From contig NZ_CP075187.1 in NCBI RefSeq assembly GCF_020510665.1, forward strand, positions 2,666,001-2,730,000: a DNA stretch of 64,000 nt. Direction: 5' to 3'. The notes below the pieces were generated by a model. The model saw only the letters and a program-made list of their open reading frames with translations. It had not been told where the DNA came from and made no database searches. Made by a program: the position numbers and the translations under genes. Shown here one piece after another: positions 26,796 through 35,697 of the stretch (positions within the stretch are counted from its first letter, which is position 1; the number at the start of each line of letters is the position of its first letter). This stretch comes from Dechloromonas denitrificans (GTDB taxonomy: Bacteria > Pseudomonadota > Gammaproteobacteria > Burkholderiales > Rhodocyclaceae).

Positions 26796-28136
26796 TTACG
26801 GAGACCTCCCTGCAGCTTCCATGGCCTTTTTCATCAACGGCAAAAGCAAGCCGGCGGCAACGACAAGGCTCAGCACCGATGCCAGCCAGAAACCGGCCAC
26901 ACCCATCGGCCGAGGTCCGTAATAGCACAGCCAGTTGCCGCCCAGCAGGCCGACGCCCCAAAAGCAGAAGGTCTGGACCAACATCGGGACGAAGGTCACC
27001 CGGTAAGCTCGCAAAACATGCCCGGCAATCGTCTGAATGGCATCAAAAATCTGGTAGACCGCGAGAAAGACGATCAGGCCGCGCGCCACGGCACGCACAG
27101 CGTCATCGTCCGTATAGACGGCCAGCAAGGGTTCGATGGTCAGCCACAACAGAATGCTGACCAGCAGCGAAAAGACCGCCCCCAGGATCATGCCGACCCG
27201 AGTCACCTGATGCGCCAAAGCCCAGTTGCGCGCCCCGACCGCCTGGCCTACCGTCGCCATTGTTGCAATCGCCAGCGAAAGCGGCAGCATATAAGTCAGC
27301 GCTGAAAGATTGGCAATGATTCGGTGGCCGGCGACAACCGTTGCGCCCTGCGCCGCGACAAAGAGACTGACCAGCGTAAATGCCGTAATTTCAACCAGAT
27401 TGGACAACCCCATTGGAACGCCAAGGTGCAATAACTCGCGCCAAGCTGCCAGACGCGGTTTCTGCCAATCGGCGAAGGGCCGGTAACGCACCCCCAGAGG
27501 GCCGAAGTGAAGATAGGCGGCACCGCACAGGCATGCCAACCAGGCAATCAGCACGTTCGACAAGGCACAACCCGCCACTCCGAGCGGCTCGCCAAACCAC
27601 CCTTGCTGCGCAAGCCCCCAAGCCAGCAAGGCGTGCAAGACCAGGCTGTACAAACCGATCCCCATCAGGACTCGCGGTTTCCCCAGTGCATTGCAAAAAG
27701 CGTAGAACGTTCGATAGCAAAGCGCGGCCGGCAAGCCCCAGGCCAGCAATGCCAAATATTGCCGAACCTTGAGGTCGACCGCGGGATCCATTTCCGCCAT
27801 GGCCAGAGCACCGCCCGGATGAAGAAGGAAAAGTACGCCGGGCACCGCCAGCAACAAGGCTAGCCAAAACCCTTGCTGCAGCACGGCAGCCACTTCGCCA
27901 TCCCGCTTTGCACCATGCAGATGTGCGACGACCGGCGCAACGGCCTGCAGGATACCGACCAGGGCAAAAACGAGTGAAATATAAATTCCCCCGCCGATTG
28001 CGACAGCGGCCAGGTCGATCGGACTGACATGACCCAGCACCACCGTATCGACCACCATCATGCCAATGGAAGACAACTGGGCAATCAGGATAGGAAAAGC
28101 ATGGGCTAGCAGCCCGCGTGCAGCGACTAAAAACAT
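26796..28136 (-). CDS. MATE family multidrug/Na+ antiporter (NorM-like)
   Basis: 446 residues with about 12 membrane helices in two related halves. Visible family features are the PILIAQLS start of helix 1, the VVDTVVLGHVS loop and the mirrored VPMGLSNLVEI start of the second half. Such proteins export cationic drugs or metabolites in exchange for Na+ or H+. The ATG at 28136 fits the conserved N terminus better than a TTG nine codons upstream. Divergent from paaK. Confidence 0.93.
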   Translation of the reverse strand: MFLVAARGLLAHAFPILIAQLSSIGMMVVDTVVLGHVSPIDLAAVAIGGGIYISLVFALVGILQAVAPVVAHLHGAKRDGEVAAVLQQGFWLALLLAVPGVLFLLHPGGALAMAEMDPAVDLKVRQYLALLAWGLPAALCYRTFYAFCNALGKPRVLMGIGLYSLVLHALLAWGLAQQGWFGEPLGVAGCALSNVLIAWLACLCGAAYLHFGPLGVRYRPFADWQKPRLAAWRELLHLGVPMGLSNLVEITAFTLVSLFVAAQGATVVAGHRIIANLSALTYMLPLSLAIATMATVGQAVGARNWALAHQVTRVGMILGAVFSLLVSILLWLTIEPLLAVYTDDDAVRAVARGLIVFLAVYQIFDAIQTIAGHVLRAYRVTFVPMLVQTFCFWGVGLLGGNWLCYYGPRPMGVAGFWLASVLSLVVAAGLLLPLMKKAMEAAGRSP

Positions 28137-28180
28137 AGCCCGATTGTCGCATGGTCGCCGCAAAAAAATGCGAAAGGGGC

Positions 28181-28194
28181 TTGATCTGGCTCAA
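28181..28194 (+). promoter_or_regulatory. FNR/Anr-like box upstream of paaK
   Basis: The sequence ttgatctggctcaa matches the FNR consensus TTGATnnnnATCAA at nine of ten fixed positions and is part of a 7-bp perfect inverted repeat (ggcttga/tcaagcc, 28178-28197). Its centre is 41.5 bases before a start site implied by a gacaat -10 box at 28217-28222, the class II activator position. The -10 box is only a 4/6 match, so the promoter part is weaker than the box. Confidence 0.5.
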
Positions 28195-28231
28195 GCCGGG
28201 AGGTCGCACGAAACATGACAATCGATAAAAA

Positions 28232-28241
28232 AAGGGGGGAG
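28232..28241 (+). promoter_or_regulatory. Ribosome-binding site deciding the paaK start
   Basis: A run of six G followed by AG ends three bases before the ATG at 28245. It supports that start over an in-frame ATG 30 bases upstream at 28215, which has no such site. Confidence 0.7.
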
Positions 28242-28244
28242 AAA

Positions 28245-29546
28245 ATGAAATCAAAAAATGGATTGCATGGCATAGAAACAGCCAGTCGCGACGAAATAAG
28301 CGCACTTCAGGTCGAACGTCTGCGCTGGACACTGAATCACGCCTACAACAATGTCAGTCATTACAAGGCGAAGTTTGACGCCGCCGGAATCCACCCGGAT
28401 GACTTCCACACACTGGATGATCTGGCCAAATTTCCATTCACCACCAAGCAGGACTTGCGCGACAACTACCCCTACGGGATGTTTGCCGTGCCGCGCGAAG
28501 AAGTTGTCCGCATTCACGCCTCAAGTGGCACAACCGGCAAGCCGACCGTCGTCGGTTACACGCAAAAGGACATCGATACCTGGGCCGACCTGATTGCCCG
28601 TTCGATTCACGCATCCGGCGGACGCAAAGGTGACATTGTCCACGTGGCCTACGGCTACGGATTATTTACCGGCGGCCTGGGCGCGCATTACGGTGCCGAA
28701 AAACTCGGCTGCACCGTAATTCCGATGTCTGGCGGCCAAACCGAGAAGCAAGTTCAACTGATCTGCGACTTCAAGCCGGCGATCATCATGGTCACCCCAT
28801 CGTACATGCTCAATATCGCTGACGAATTCCGCCGCCAAGGCATTGATCCTCGCAGCACAGCCTTGCGCATCGGCATTCATGGCGCAGAACCCTGGACGGA
28901 TGCCATGCGCAGCGAAATCGAAAAAATCTTCGGCATCGACGCCATCGACATCTACGGGCTGTCCGAAGTTATCGGTCCCGGCGTGGCCAACGAGTGTATT
29001 GAGTCCAAGGATGGCCCGGTGATCTGGGAAGATCACTTTTACCCGGAGATCATCGACCCGCTGAGCGGCGAGGTTCTTCCCGAAGGCAGCCAGGGCGAGC
29101 TGGTTTTTACGTCGCTCACCAAGGAAGCCATGCCGGTCGTCCGCTACCGCACGCGCGACCTGACACGCCTGCTTGCGCCAAGCGCCCGGAGCATGCGCCG
29201 GATCGGCAAGATCACCGGCCGTTCGGACGACATGCTGATCATCCGCGGGGTCAATGTCTTCCCCTCCCAGATCGAGGAACTGATCCTCCGGCAGCCGAAG
29301 CTGTCGCCACATTACGTCCTGGAAGTCAGCCGTGACGGGCACCTGGATTCGATGAAGGTCAATGTCGAACTGAAGCCCGAGTTCGAATTTACCAGCGCAG
29401 CCGAAAAGGAGTTTGTGGCGCACGACCTGCAGCACCATATCAAATCCTATATCGGCATTTCTGCCCGGATCGACATCATCGAATCCGGCGGCATCGAGCG
29501 ATCGATCGGCAAGGCAAAGCGGGTAATCGACAAACGCCCAAAGTAA
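28245..29546 (+). CDS. paaK: Phenylacetate-CoA ligase
   Basis: 433 residues, the usual length. Activates phenylacetate to phenylacetyl-CoA with ATP, the first step of aerobic or anaerobic phenylacetate breakdown. AMP-forming ligase motifs are present: the P-loop SSGTTGKPT, the YGLSE motif, and RTRDLTRLL with GRSDDMLIIRGVNVFP in the C-terminal hinge. No other paa genes are nearby. An FNR-type box upstream hints at expression under low oxygen. It may also act on related aryl acids. Confidence 0.95.
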   Translation: MKSKNGLHGIETASRDEISALQVERLRWTLNHAYNNVSHYKAKFDAAGIHPDDFHTLDDLAKFPFTTKQDLRDNYPYGMFAVPREEVVRIHASSGTTGKPTVVGYTQKDIDTWADLIARSIHASGGRKGDIVHVAYGYGLFTGGLGAHYGAEKLGCTVIPMSGGQTEKQVQLICDFKPAIIMVTPSYMLNIADEFRRQGIDPRSTALRIGIHGAEPWTDAMRSEIEKIFGIDAIDIYGLSEVIGPGVANECIESKDGPVIWEDHFYPEIIDPLSGEVLPEGSQGELVFTSLTKEAMPVVRYRTRDLTRLLAPSARSMRRIGKITGRSDDMLIIRGVNVFPSQIEELILRQPKLSPHYVLEVSRDGHLDSMKVNVELKPEFEFTSAAEKEFVAHDLQHHIKSYIGISARIDIIESGGIERSIGKAKRVIDKRPK

Positions 29547-29548
29547 AC

Positions 29549-29608
29549 AGCACCGTCTGGGCAAGCACAGCGAAATCCCTGTCATCCGGGATTTCGCCGC
29601 TTGGTGCT
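29549..29608. terminator. Hairpin between convergent paaK and FAH-family gene
   Basis: A perfect 10-bp stem (gcgaaatccc, 29570-29579; gggatttcgc, 29588-29597) with an eight-base loop. It is flanked by a further complementary pair (agcacc at 29549, ggtgct at 29603). There is no T run, so it could be a weak or Rho-assisted bidirectional terminator. Confidence 0.4.
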
Positions 29609-29617
29609 GGCGTCAAA

Positions 29618-30319
29618 TCAAACGATACGAACCCGCAAGCCAGCCACGCCATCCACCCCGGCCTCAAGCCGGTCACCGGGAACGATCGGGCCGACACCTG
29701 CCGGCGTGCCGGTATAAATCAGGTCACCCGCTTCAAGCCGCACAAAAGTCGACAGATTGGCGATCACATCGGCGACTTTCCACATCATCTGGTCGAGATC
29801 TCCCTCCTGACGAATCTGCCCATTGACCGAGAGCCAGATCCGGCCGGCAGCGGGATGGCCGATCTGCGCCGCTGGCTGCACGACACCGGAAACGGCGGAT
29901 TGGTCGAAGCCTTTCCCCATATCCCAGGGATGTCCCTTTTCCTTGGCCCGCGCCTGAAGATCCCGGCGCGTCAGATCAAGCCCCACGGCATAACCGAAAA
30001 TCATCGCTTTTGCGGCGTCGACCGTGACATTCGCCCCGCCACTGCCCAAGGCCACAACCAGTTCAATTTCGTGGTGCAGATTGCTCGTCAAAGGCGGGTA
30101 GTTCACTGCGACCTCACCCTCGCCGCTAACCACAGCATCGCCCGGCTTCATGAAAAAGAACGGCGGCTCCAATCCTTCAGCCTGATCGGCAGCCCCCATC
30201 TCGCGTGCGTGTTCCGCATAATTTCGCCCGACGCAAAACACGCGGCGCACGGGAAAGCGCTGCTCAGTACCGGCAACGGGCAGTGACGAATTGGCTGCCG
30301 GCGGAAAAACGTAGCTCAT
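29618..30319 (-). CDS. Fumarylacetoacetate hydrolase (FAH) family protein
   Basis: 233 residues, like short FAH members such as fumarylpyruvate hydrolase and acylpyruvases. The metal-binding ExE appears in HHEIELVV, with a third acidic ligand in GLDLTRRD, and the conserved FFMKPGDAV and TGTPAGVGP segments are visible. The reaction is hydrolysis of a C-C bond in a beta-diketo acid or decarboxylation of oxaloacetate-like acids; the substrate is not decided by sequence. Convergent with paaK. Confidence 0.93.
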   Translation of the reverse strand: MSYVFPPAANSSLPVAGTEQRFPVRRVFCVGRNYAEHAREMGAADQAEGLEPPFFFMKPGDAVVSGEGEVAVNYPPLTSNLHHEIELVVALGSGGANVTVDAAKAMIFGYAVGLDLTRRDLQARAKEKGHPWDMGKGFDQSAVSGVVQPAAQIGHPAAGRIWLSVNGQIRQEGDLDQMMWKVADVIANLSTFVRLEAGDLIYTGTPAGVGPIVPGDRLEAGVDGVAGLRVRIV

Positions 30320-30393
30320 GATCGGTATCCGGAAAGAAACGGGGGATTGTCAGTGTGCAACAAAGATCGACAAGGGCCAAGGGTGCCGTGATC

Positions 30394-31140
30394 TCAAACG
30401 GGGTTGGCCACATCGATAAACTCGCAGGCTACCCCGAACTGTTCCGCCAGATGTTCAGCCAGCGCTTTGACGCCATAACGTTCAGTTGCGTGGTGACCAG
30501 CCGCGATATACGCCACACCGCTTTCGCGCGCCAGATGGACTGTCTGCTCGGAGATCTCACCAGAAACATAGAGATCGGCACCTTGCGCAATCGCCTGCTC
30601 GAAATACCCCTGGGCACCACCGGAACACCAGGCAATGCGCTTGACCGGACGTGCGGCATCCCCGATCACCAGCGGGACTCGCTGCAACGTTTTCTCGATT
30701 TGCAGCGCAAGATCACCCAGCAAGGAGCTTTCGCCCACCCGGCCGAACCAGGCAATATCCTGCTCGCCAAAATGCCCTTCCGGCTGCCAGTTGAACATCT
30801 TGGCCAACTGCGCGTTATTCCCTAGAACCGGATGCGCATCGAGCGGCAAGTGGTAGGCAATCAGGCTCATCTCATGCTGCAGCAAAGTCCCGAGGCGCTG
30901 CTTGCGCATCCCGACCACCCGGCCATCTTCACCTTTCCAGAAATAGCCGTGGTGCACCAGGACCGCATCAGCCTGGCTGGCCACTGCTGCATCGAGCAAT
31001 GCCTGGCTGGCGGTCACCCCGGCAACGATGCGGACGACATCGTCGCGTCCTTCCACTTGCAGGCCATTTGGGCAATAATCCCTGAACTTTCCGGGCTCAA
31101 GCAGCCCATCCAGATACTTCACCAGTTCTTCACGTTTCAT
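30394..31140 (-). CDS. Nif3-like dinuclear metal-centre protein (YbgI/GCH1-type-2 family)
   Basis: 248 residues matching the widespread Nif3 family. Metal-binding His/Glu are seen in [10 protein letters not shown] near the middle of the N-terminal half and GHHATERYG near the C terminus, with DNGLQVEG-like NGLQVEG at the start. The proteins form toroidal hexamers with two metals per chain; a biochemical role is unsettled. Divergent from the DegS-like protease, with only 14 bases between the two ATG codons. Confidence 0.94.
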   Translation of the reverse strand: MKREELVKYLDGLLEPGKFRDYCPNGLQVEGRDDVVRIVAGVTASQALLDAAVASQADAVLVHHGYFWKGEDGRVVGMRKQRLGTLLQHEMSLIAYHLPLDAHPVLGNNAQLAKMFNWQPEGHFGEQDIAWFGRVGESSLLGDLALQIEKTLQRVPLVIGDAARPVKRIAWCSGGAQGYFEQAIAQGADLYVSGEISEQTVHLARESGVAYIAAGHHATERYGVKALAEHLAEQFGVACEFIDVANPV

Positions 31141-31154
31141 TGATACGGTCTTTC

Positions 31155-32306
31155 ATGCAGAGGTTGTGGCTGATTTTTGCACAAACGGTAACCATCGCGG
31201 TTGCCATTCTATTTGTCGTGACCACGCTCAAACCAGAGTGGATCGGACAACGCCCGGCCGTGGTTGCCCTTCAGGAAGCGCCGCTGTCCGGTGATGGAGA
31301 AGGCCGCGCCCCTGGGTCTTACCGCGACGCCTCGCGTGCCGCACTACCATCTGTTGTGCACATTTACACAACGCAGGAAATCAAGCAGCAACGCCATCCG
31401 CTGTTCGAGGACCCCATTTTCCGTCACTTCTTCGGCGACCGCCCGGAAGGACAGGCACAGCGCAACTCCGGCCTTGGCTCGGGGGTGATTGTCAGCGCCA
31501 ACGGCTACATCCTGACCAACTACCACGTGATCGAAGCGGCTGACGATATTCAGGTTTCGCTCAATGACGGCCATACCTACAAGGCCCGGGTCGTCGGCAG
31601 CGACCCCGAATCCGATCTGGCCATCCTCCAGATCAAGGCCGACAAATTACCCGCCATCACCTTTGGCCAGATGGATAGCCTGCGCGTCGGCGATGTCGTG
31701 CTGGCCATCGGCAACCCGTTTGGCGTCGGTCAGACCGTCACCATGGGTATTGTGTCGGCACTGGGCCGCTCGCACCTGGGGATCAACACCTTCGAGAACT
31801 TCATCCAGACGGATGCGGCGATCAACCCCGGCAACTCCGGCGGAGCGCTGGTCGACGTCAATGGCAATCTGGTTGGCATCAATACGGCGATTTATTCACG
31901 CACCGGCGGCTCGCATGGCATCGGTTTCGCCATCCCGGTTTCCAGCGCCAAAAGCATCATGGAACAAATTATCCAGAACGGCACGGTAACGCGCGGCTGG
32001 ATTGGTGTCGAAGCACAGGAAATCACGGCCGAACTGGCTGAATCATTCGGACTGCCGGACACCGAAGGCGCCCTGATTGCCGGCGTCGTCCGGGGCAGCC
32101 CGGCCGACAGCGCCGGCATCCGTCCGGGAGATGTGCTGCTTGCAGTCAGCGGCAAAGCCGTCAAGGACCCGCAAGTCATGCTGGACCTGATTGCGGCACT
32201 TAAGCCCGACGAACGCTCCAGCTTCCGCCTGCGTCGCGACAAGACCATTGTCGAACTGCCGGTAAAAATCGGCAAACGCCCGCCCATGCGGCTGGAAAAG
32301 GAATAA
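31155..32306 (+). CDS. DegS/AlgW-like membrane-anchored serine protease (trypsin-PDZ)
   Basis: 383 residues. One N-terminal membrane anchor (about 5-24), a chymotrypsin-like protease domain with triad H124 (TNYHVI), D154 (ESDLAI) and S228 (PGNSGGA), and a single PDZ domain (about 275-370). The single PDZ and the uncleaved anchor point to the DegS type, which senses misfolded outer-membrane proteins and cuts an anti-sigma factor in the periplasm. The ATG at 31155 is used; a TTG at 31140 would add five residues and touch the divergent gene. Four bases separate it from the amidotransferase gene. Confidence 0.94.
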   Translation: MQRLWLIFAQTVTIAVAILFVVTTLKPEWIGQRPAVVALQEAPLSGDGEGRAPGSYRDASRAALPSVVHIYTTQEIKQQRHPLFEDPIFRHFFGDRPEGQAQRNSGLGSGVIVSANGYILTNYHVIEAADDIQVSLNDGHTYKARVVGSDPESDLAILQIKADKLPAITFGQMDSLRVGDVVLAIGNPFGVGQTVTMGIVSALGRSHLGINTFENFIQTDAAINPGNSGGALVDVNGNLVGINTAIYSRTGGSHGIGFAIPVSSAKSIMEQIIQNGTVTRGWIGVEAQEITAELAESFGLPDTEGALIAGVVRGSPADSAGIRPGDVLLAVSGKAVKDPQVMLDLIAALKPDERSSFRLRRDKTIVELPVKIGKRPPMRLEKE

Positions 32307-32310
32307 GGCC

Positions 32311-33114
32311 ATGTGCCAGCTGCTCGGAATGAACTGCAATGTCCCGACCGATATCTGTTTTTCGTTTACCGGCTTTCAGGCACGCGGGGGAGCGACGGAT
32401 GTGCACTCGGATGGCTGGGGAATTGCATTTTTCGAAGGCAAGGGCACGCGGATTTTTCTCGATCCACAACCGTCGTGCAGCTCGCCGATTGCCGAACTGG
32501 TTCGCGCCTACCCGATCCGTTCCAAGAATGTCATTGCGCATATCCGCAAGGCAACGCAAGGATCGATTGGTCTGGAGAACACCCATCCATTCATGCGCGA
32601 ACTTTGGGGTCGCTACTGGATCTTCGCCCACAATGGCAACCTGATCGACTTCAACCCAGTGCTCGACGGCAGCTTCATGCCCGTCGGCCTGACCGACAGC
32701 GAGCGCGCCTTCTGCTGGCTGCTCCAGCAATTGCGCCAGCAGTTTGGCAGTTGCGCCCCTGAGCACAGCCTGCTTTTTAACGCCCTCCAGAAGTTGACCG
32801 TGGAAATCGCCCGTCATGGCGAATTCAATTTCCTGCTCTCGCAAGGTGACAGCCTGTTCGCCCACGCTTCAACCAAGCTGAATTACATCGTCCGCCAGGC
32901 ACCATTTGCCCAGGCACACCTCAACGATCAGGATGTCACGGTCGACTTCAACGCGGTGACCAATCCGGAAGACCGCGTCGCGGTGATCGCGACGCAGCCA
33001 CTGACCGACAATGAATGCTGGCAGAACATGCCGGCAGGAACCTTGTGGTGGTTCGACGAGGGGCTTCCGGTGCAGACCCTGGCCACACTGCCCGGCCCGG
33101 AAAAGAAACGCTGA
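32311..33114 (+). CDS. Class II glutamine amidotransferase (YafJ-like)
   Basis: 267 residues. The N-terminal nucleophile Cys2 is exposed after Met removal (MCQLLGMN). GATase II features include the HSDGWGIAFFE and HIRKATQG segments and the HNGNL oxyanion region. Stand-alone YafJ proteins have no established acceptor substrate. Its stop codon directly abuts the stop of tatC on the other strand, with no spacer. Confidence 0.93.
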   Translation: MCQLLGMNCNVPTDICFSFTGFQARGGATDVHSDGWGIAFFEGKGTRIFLDPQPSCSSPIAELVRAYPIRSKNVIAHIRKATQGSIGLENTHPFMRELWGRYWIFAHNGNLIDFNPVLDGSFMPVGLTDSERAFCWLLQQLRQQFGSCAPEHSLLFNALQKLTVEIARHGEFNFLLSQGDSLFAHASTKLNYIVRQAPFAQAHLNDQDVTVDFNAVTNPEDRVAVIATQPLTDNECWQNMPAGTLWWFDEGLPVQTLATLPGPEKKR

Positions 33115-33939
33115 TTACTTGCCGGAAAGATTGCGGAACGCTTCTTCCGCCTTGTCCATCTCGCCAGCCAAATCTTCCTGCTGCCCGGCGTTGACCGCAG
33201 CAGGCCCGGAAACCAGACGGGATGCAAGAATGCCAAGCTCGTAGAGCAGGCACATCGGAATCGCCAGCGCCAATTGCGAAACGACATCCGGTGGCGTTAC
33301 CACGGCGGCCACGACAAAAGCACCGACGATGAAATAAGAGCGCCATTCCTTGAGCTTTTCGACGGTCACAACCCCCAACTTGACCAGCACGACCAAAGCA
33401 ACCGGCACCTCAAAGGCCAGGCCAAAGGCCAGGAACATGGTCATCACAAAAGACAGGTAGGCTTCGATATCCGGCGCCGGCGTAATGCTCTTGGGCGCAA
33501 AACTTGATATGAAATGAAACACCTGGCCGAAAACAAAGAAATAACAGAAAGACATGCCGAGCACGAAAAGCAGCGTACTGGAAATGATCAGCGGTACGCC
33601 CAGGCGTTTTTCATGGGCGTAGAGGCCCGGCGCAATGAAAGCCCAGGCTTGATAAAGGATGAACGGCAAGGCAAGCACAAAAGCCACCATGGCCGTGACC
33701 TTGAGCGGCACCATGAAGGGCGTGATGACACCGATCGCCACCATCTTCGTACCTTCGGGCAAGGCTTGCGTCAGCGGCGCAGCCAGCATGTCGTAAATCT
33801 CTCCCGGACCGGGGTAGAAACAGAGCACGCCAAGCATGACCGCAACAGCAATCAGGCTGCGCAGCAGACGATCGCGCAGTTCCACCAGGTGCGAGATAAA
33901 CGACTCTTCTGCCGTTGCGTTTTCTTGAGCGTCGTTCAT
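33115..33939 (-). CDS. tatC: Twin-arginine translocase subunit TatC
   Basis: 274 residues with six membrane helices. It binds the RR signal peptide of folded export substrates together with TatB. The N-terminal FISHLVELRDRLLRSL motif and the conserved acidic ligand of the first loop region (PGPGEIYDMLAAPL) are clear. It overlaps tatB by four bases. It is the last gene of the his-hinT-tat transcription unit and converges directly on the YafJ-like gene. Confidence 0.98.
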   Translation of the reverse strand: MNDAQENATAEESFISHLVELRDRLLRSLIAVAVMLGVLCFYPGPGEIYDMLAAPLTQALPEGTKMVAIGVITPFMVPLKVTAMVAFVLALPFILYQAWAFIAPGLYAHEKRLGVPLIISSTLLFVLGMSFCYFFVFGQVFHFISSFAPKSITPAPDIEAYLSFVMTMFLAFGLAFEVPVALVVLVKLGVVTVEKLKEWRSYFIVGAFVVAAVVTPPDVVSQLALAIPMCLLYELGILASRLVSGPAAVNAGQQEDLAGEMDKAEEAFRNLSGK

Positions 33940-34304
33940 GCCACTGGTTTATTCATTGTTTCGGACAGCAATGGCGTCTCCGACGAAACCGCCGAAGCCG
34001 CAGATTCAACTTCCGCCGCCACAGACTGTACCGGCGTCTCAACCACACTGCGTGCCGCATCGAACTCCTGCCGCACGGAGCTTTCCAGCGAACGGGCAGA
34101 CTCGGTCACCTGCGATTGCAGTTTCTTCAGCTCATCAAGCTGAATCTCCCGATTGATGTCCGATTTGACATCATTGACGTAGCGCTGGGCGCGACCAAGC
34201 AGATGGCCGAGTGTCCGGGCCACTTTGGGCAAGCGCTCCGGGCCGATGACAACCAGCGCGACGATCGCGATGACGATGAGTTCAGAAAAACCGATATCGA
34301 ACAT
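33936..34304 (-). CDS. tatB: Twin-arginine translocase subunit TatB
   Basis: 122 residues. The family start MFDIGFSELIVIAIVALVVIG gives one membrane helix with the conserved Glu8. A GPERLP hinge, an amphipathic helix and a variable polar tail follow. It forms the substrate-receptor complex with TatC, whose gene it overlaps by four bases. Confidence 0.97.
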   Translation of the reverse strand: MFDIGFSELIVIAIVALVVIGPERLPKVARTLGHLLGRAQRYVNDVKSDINREIQLDELKKLQSQVTESARSLESSVRQEFDAARSVVETPVQSVAAEVESAASAVSSETPLLSETMNKPVA

Positions 34305-34382
34305 AAAAGATAACCAGCATCAGGGATCGTGTGATCAACCGGCAGAACTGGCAGTATCGCCATCCGCCGCAGATCGATCCGC

Positions 34383-34616
34383 TCAGCTCTTGGTTTTTTC
34401 CTTTACTTCGACGTCAATCGTCTGGCCGCTAACTTGCTGAGCCGGCTTGGCTTCTTCTGCAGGCTTGTCAGAGGCGGTCGCCTCTTTCATGCCGTCCTTG
34501 AATCCCTTCACGGCGCCGCCCAGATCCTGGCCGACATTGCGCAGCTTCTTGGTACCGAATACGAGCATGACGATGACCAGTACGATCAGCCAGTGCCAAA
34601 TGGAAAAACTGCCCAT
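34383..34616 (-). CDS. tatA: Twin-arginine translocase subunit TatA
   Basis: 77 residues: a short membrane helix (about 6-20), the [10 protein letters not shown] hinge, and an amphipathic helix with a charged tail. Many copies polymerise to form the Tat pore. It lies nine bases after hinT and 78 bases before tatB. Confidence 0.97.
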   Translation of the reverse strand: MGSFSIWHWLIVLVIVMLVFGTKKLRNVGQDLGGAVKGFKDGMKEATASDKPAEEAKPAQQVSGQTIDVEVKEKTKS

Positions 34617-34625
34617 GGATATCTC

Positions 34626-34976
34626 CTAGATACGTTTGAGCATCGGACCCACAGGGTCCGTACCGCCCACGATATGTGCGTGCAGATGCGGCACTTCCTG
34701 CTGCCCCACCCGACCTGTATTGATGATGACACGAAAGCCATCGGCACTGCCTTGACTGCAGGCAATTTCATTGGCCTTGGCCAGAATGCGGCCAAGCACC
34801 AGGGTATCGTCTACGCCTGCGGTCGACAGCGAAGTAATGTGCTTTTTCGGGATCACCAGCACATGCACCGGACGCAGGGGATTGATGTCATTGAAAGCGA
34901 GGATTTCCTCATCTTCATAGACTGTGCTGGCCGGAATTTCTCCGCGAACGATCCTGCAGAAAATACAGTCGCTCAC
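34626..34976 (-). CDS. hinT: HIT-family nucleotide hydrolase (HinT-like)
   Basis: 116 residues with the His triad HLHAHIV near residue 100 and the CIFCRIV start carrying the CxxC pair of the family. Such enzymes hydrolyse adenosine phosphoramidates and aminoacyl-adenylates. It sits between hisE (four-base overlap) and tatA, a common betaproteobacterial order. Confidence 0.96.
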   Translation of the reverse strand: MSDCIFCRIVRGEIPASTVYEDEEILAFNDINPLRPVHVLVIPKKHITSLSTAGVDDTLVLGRILAKANEIACSQGSADGFRVIINTGRVGQQEVPHLHAHIVGGTDPVGPMLKRI

Positions 34977-35299
34977 TTCGCGCCCCGGGCAGCCTTTTCG
35001 TCGATACCGGAGATTCCTTCACGACGACGCATTTCCTGCGACACGTCTTCGATGGTCAGGCCATAAAAGGCGAGCAGAACCAGAACGTGATAAATGACGT
35101 CGGTCGATTCCCAGACGATTTTCAGGCGCTTGCCTTCCTTGCCGGCCATGATCAATTCGGCACATTCCTCGCCGATTTTTTTCAGGATCGAATCCGGGCC
35201 TTCAGAGAAAAGCTTGGCGGTGTAGGATTTTTCCGGGTCGGCATTGCGGCGCGAGGCCAGCGTTTCGGACAACCGGTGCAGGATGTCATGCGTGCTCAT
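34973..35299 (-). CDS. hisE: Phosphoribosyl-ATP pyrophosphatase
   Basis: 108 residues of the MazG-like all-helical fold. Metal-binding acidic pairs appear in KIGEECAELIMA and the later ESTDVIYH. It removes pyrophosphate from PR-ATP, the second histidine step. It is a separate gene from hisI, as in most betaproteobacteria, and overlaps it by four bases. Confidence 0.97.
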   Translation of the reverse strand: MSTHDILHRLSETLASRRNADPEKSYTAKLFSEGPDSILKKIGEECAELIMAGKEGKRLKIVWESTDVIYHVLVLLAFYGLTIEDVSQEMRRREGISGIDEKAARGAK

Positions 35300-35697
35300 T
35301 TTGCGTAAATTTCCTTAGGGTCTTTCAAAACCGGATCAACGGGAACCCAGCGATTCCCCTGCAACTCATTGAAAAAGCAGCTTTCCCGGCCGGTATGACA
35401 AGCAATGCCACCGACCTGTTCAATTTCCAGCAACAATACATCACCGTCACAATCGGTACGAATCGAGGCGACCTTCTGAAAGTGCCCGGATTCCTCACCT
35501 TTGCGCCACAGGCGTTTGCGGGAGCGCGACCAGTATACCGCGTTGCCGGACTTGACCGTTTCCTGCAGCGAATCGTGATTCATGTAGGCAAACATCACGA
35601 CACGCCCATGTTCATCCTGAGCGATCGCCGGAATCATGCCGTCGGCGTCCCATTTGAGGGCAGCCAGCCAGTCGAGATTGTTGTCGAGATCGCTCAC
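35296..35697 (-). CDS. hisI: Phosphoribosyl-AMP cyclohydrolase
   Basis: 133 residues, the monofunctional length. It opens the adenine ring of PR-AMP in the third step of histidine synthesis. The signatures [29 protein letters not shown] and the zinc/magnesium motif DCDGDVLL are present, along with the C-terminal CHTGRESCF. Overlaps hisF and hisE by four bases each. Confidence 0.98.
   Translation of the reverse strand: MSDLDNNLDWLAALKWDADGMIPAIAQDEHGRVVMFAYMNHDSLQETVKSGNAVYWSRSRKRLWRKGEESGHFQKVASIRTDCDGDVLLLEIEQVGGIACHTGRESCFFNELQGNRWVPVDPVLKDPKEIYAK

Noticed and set aside
28137..28163. Earlier TTG start for the MATE gene
   Set aside because: The nine extra codons are basic and unlike family N termini; the ATG at 28136 fits better.
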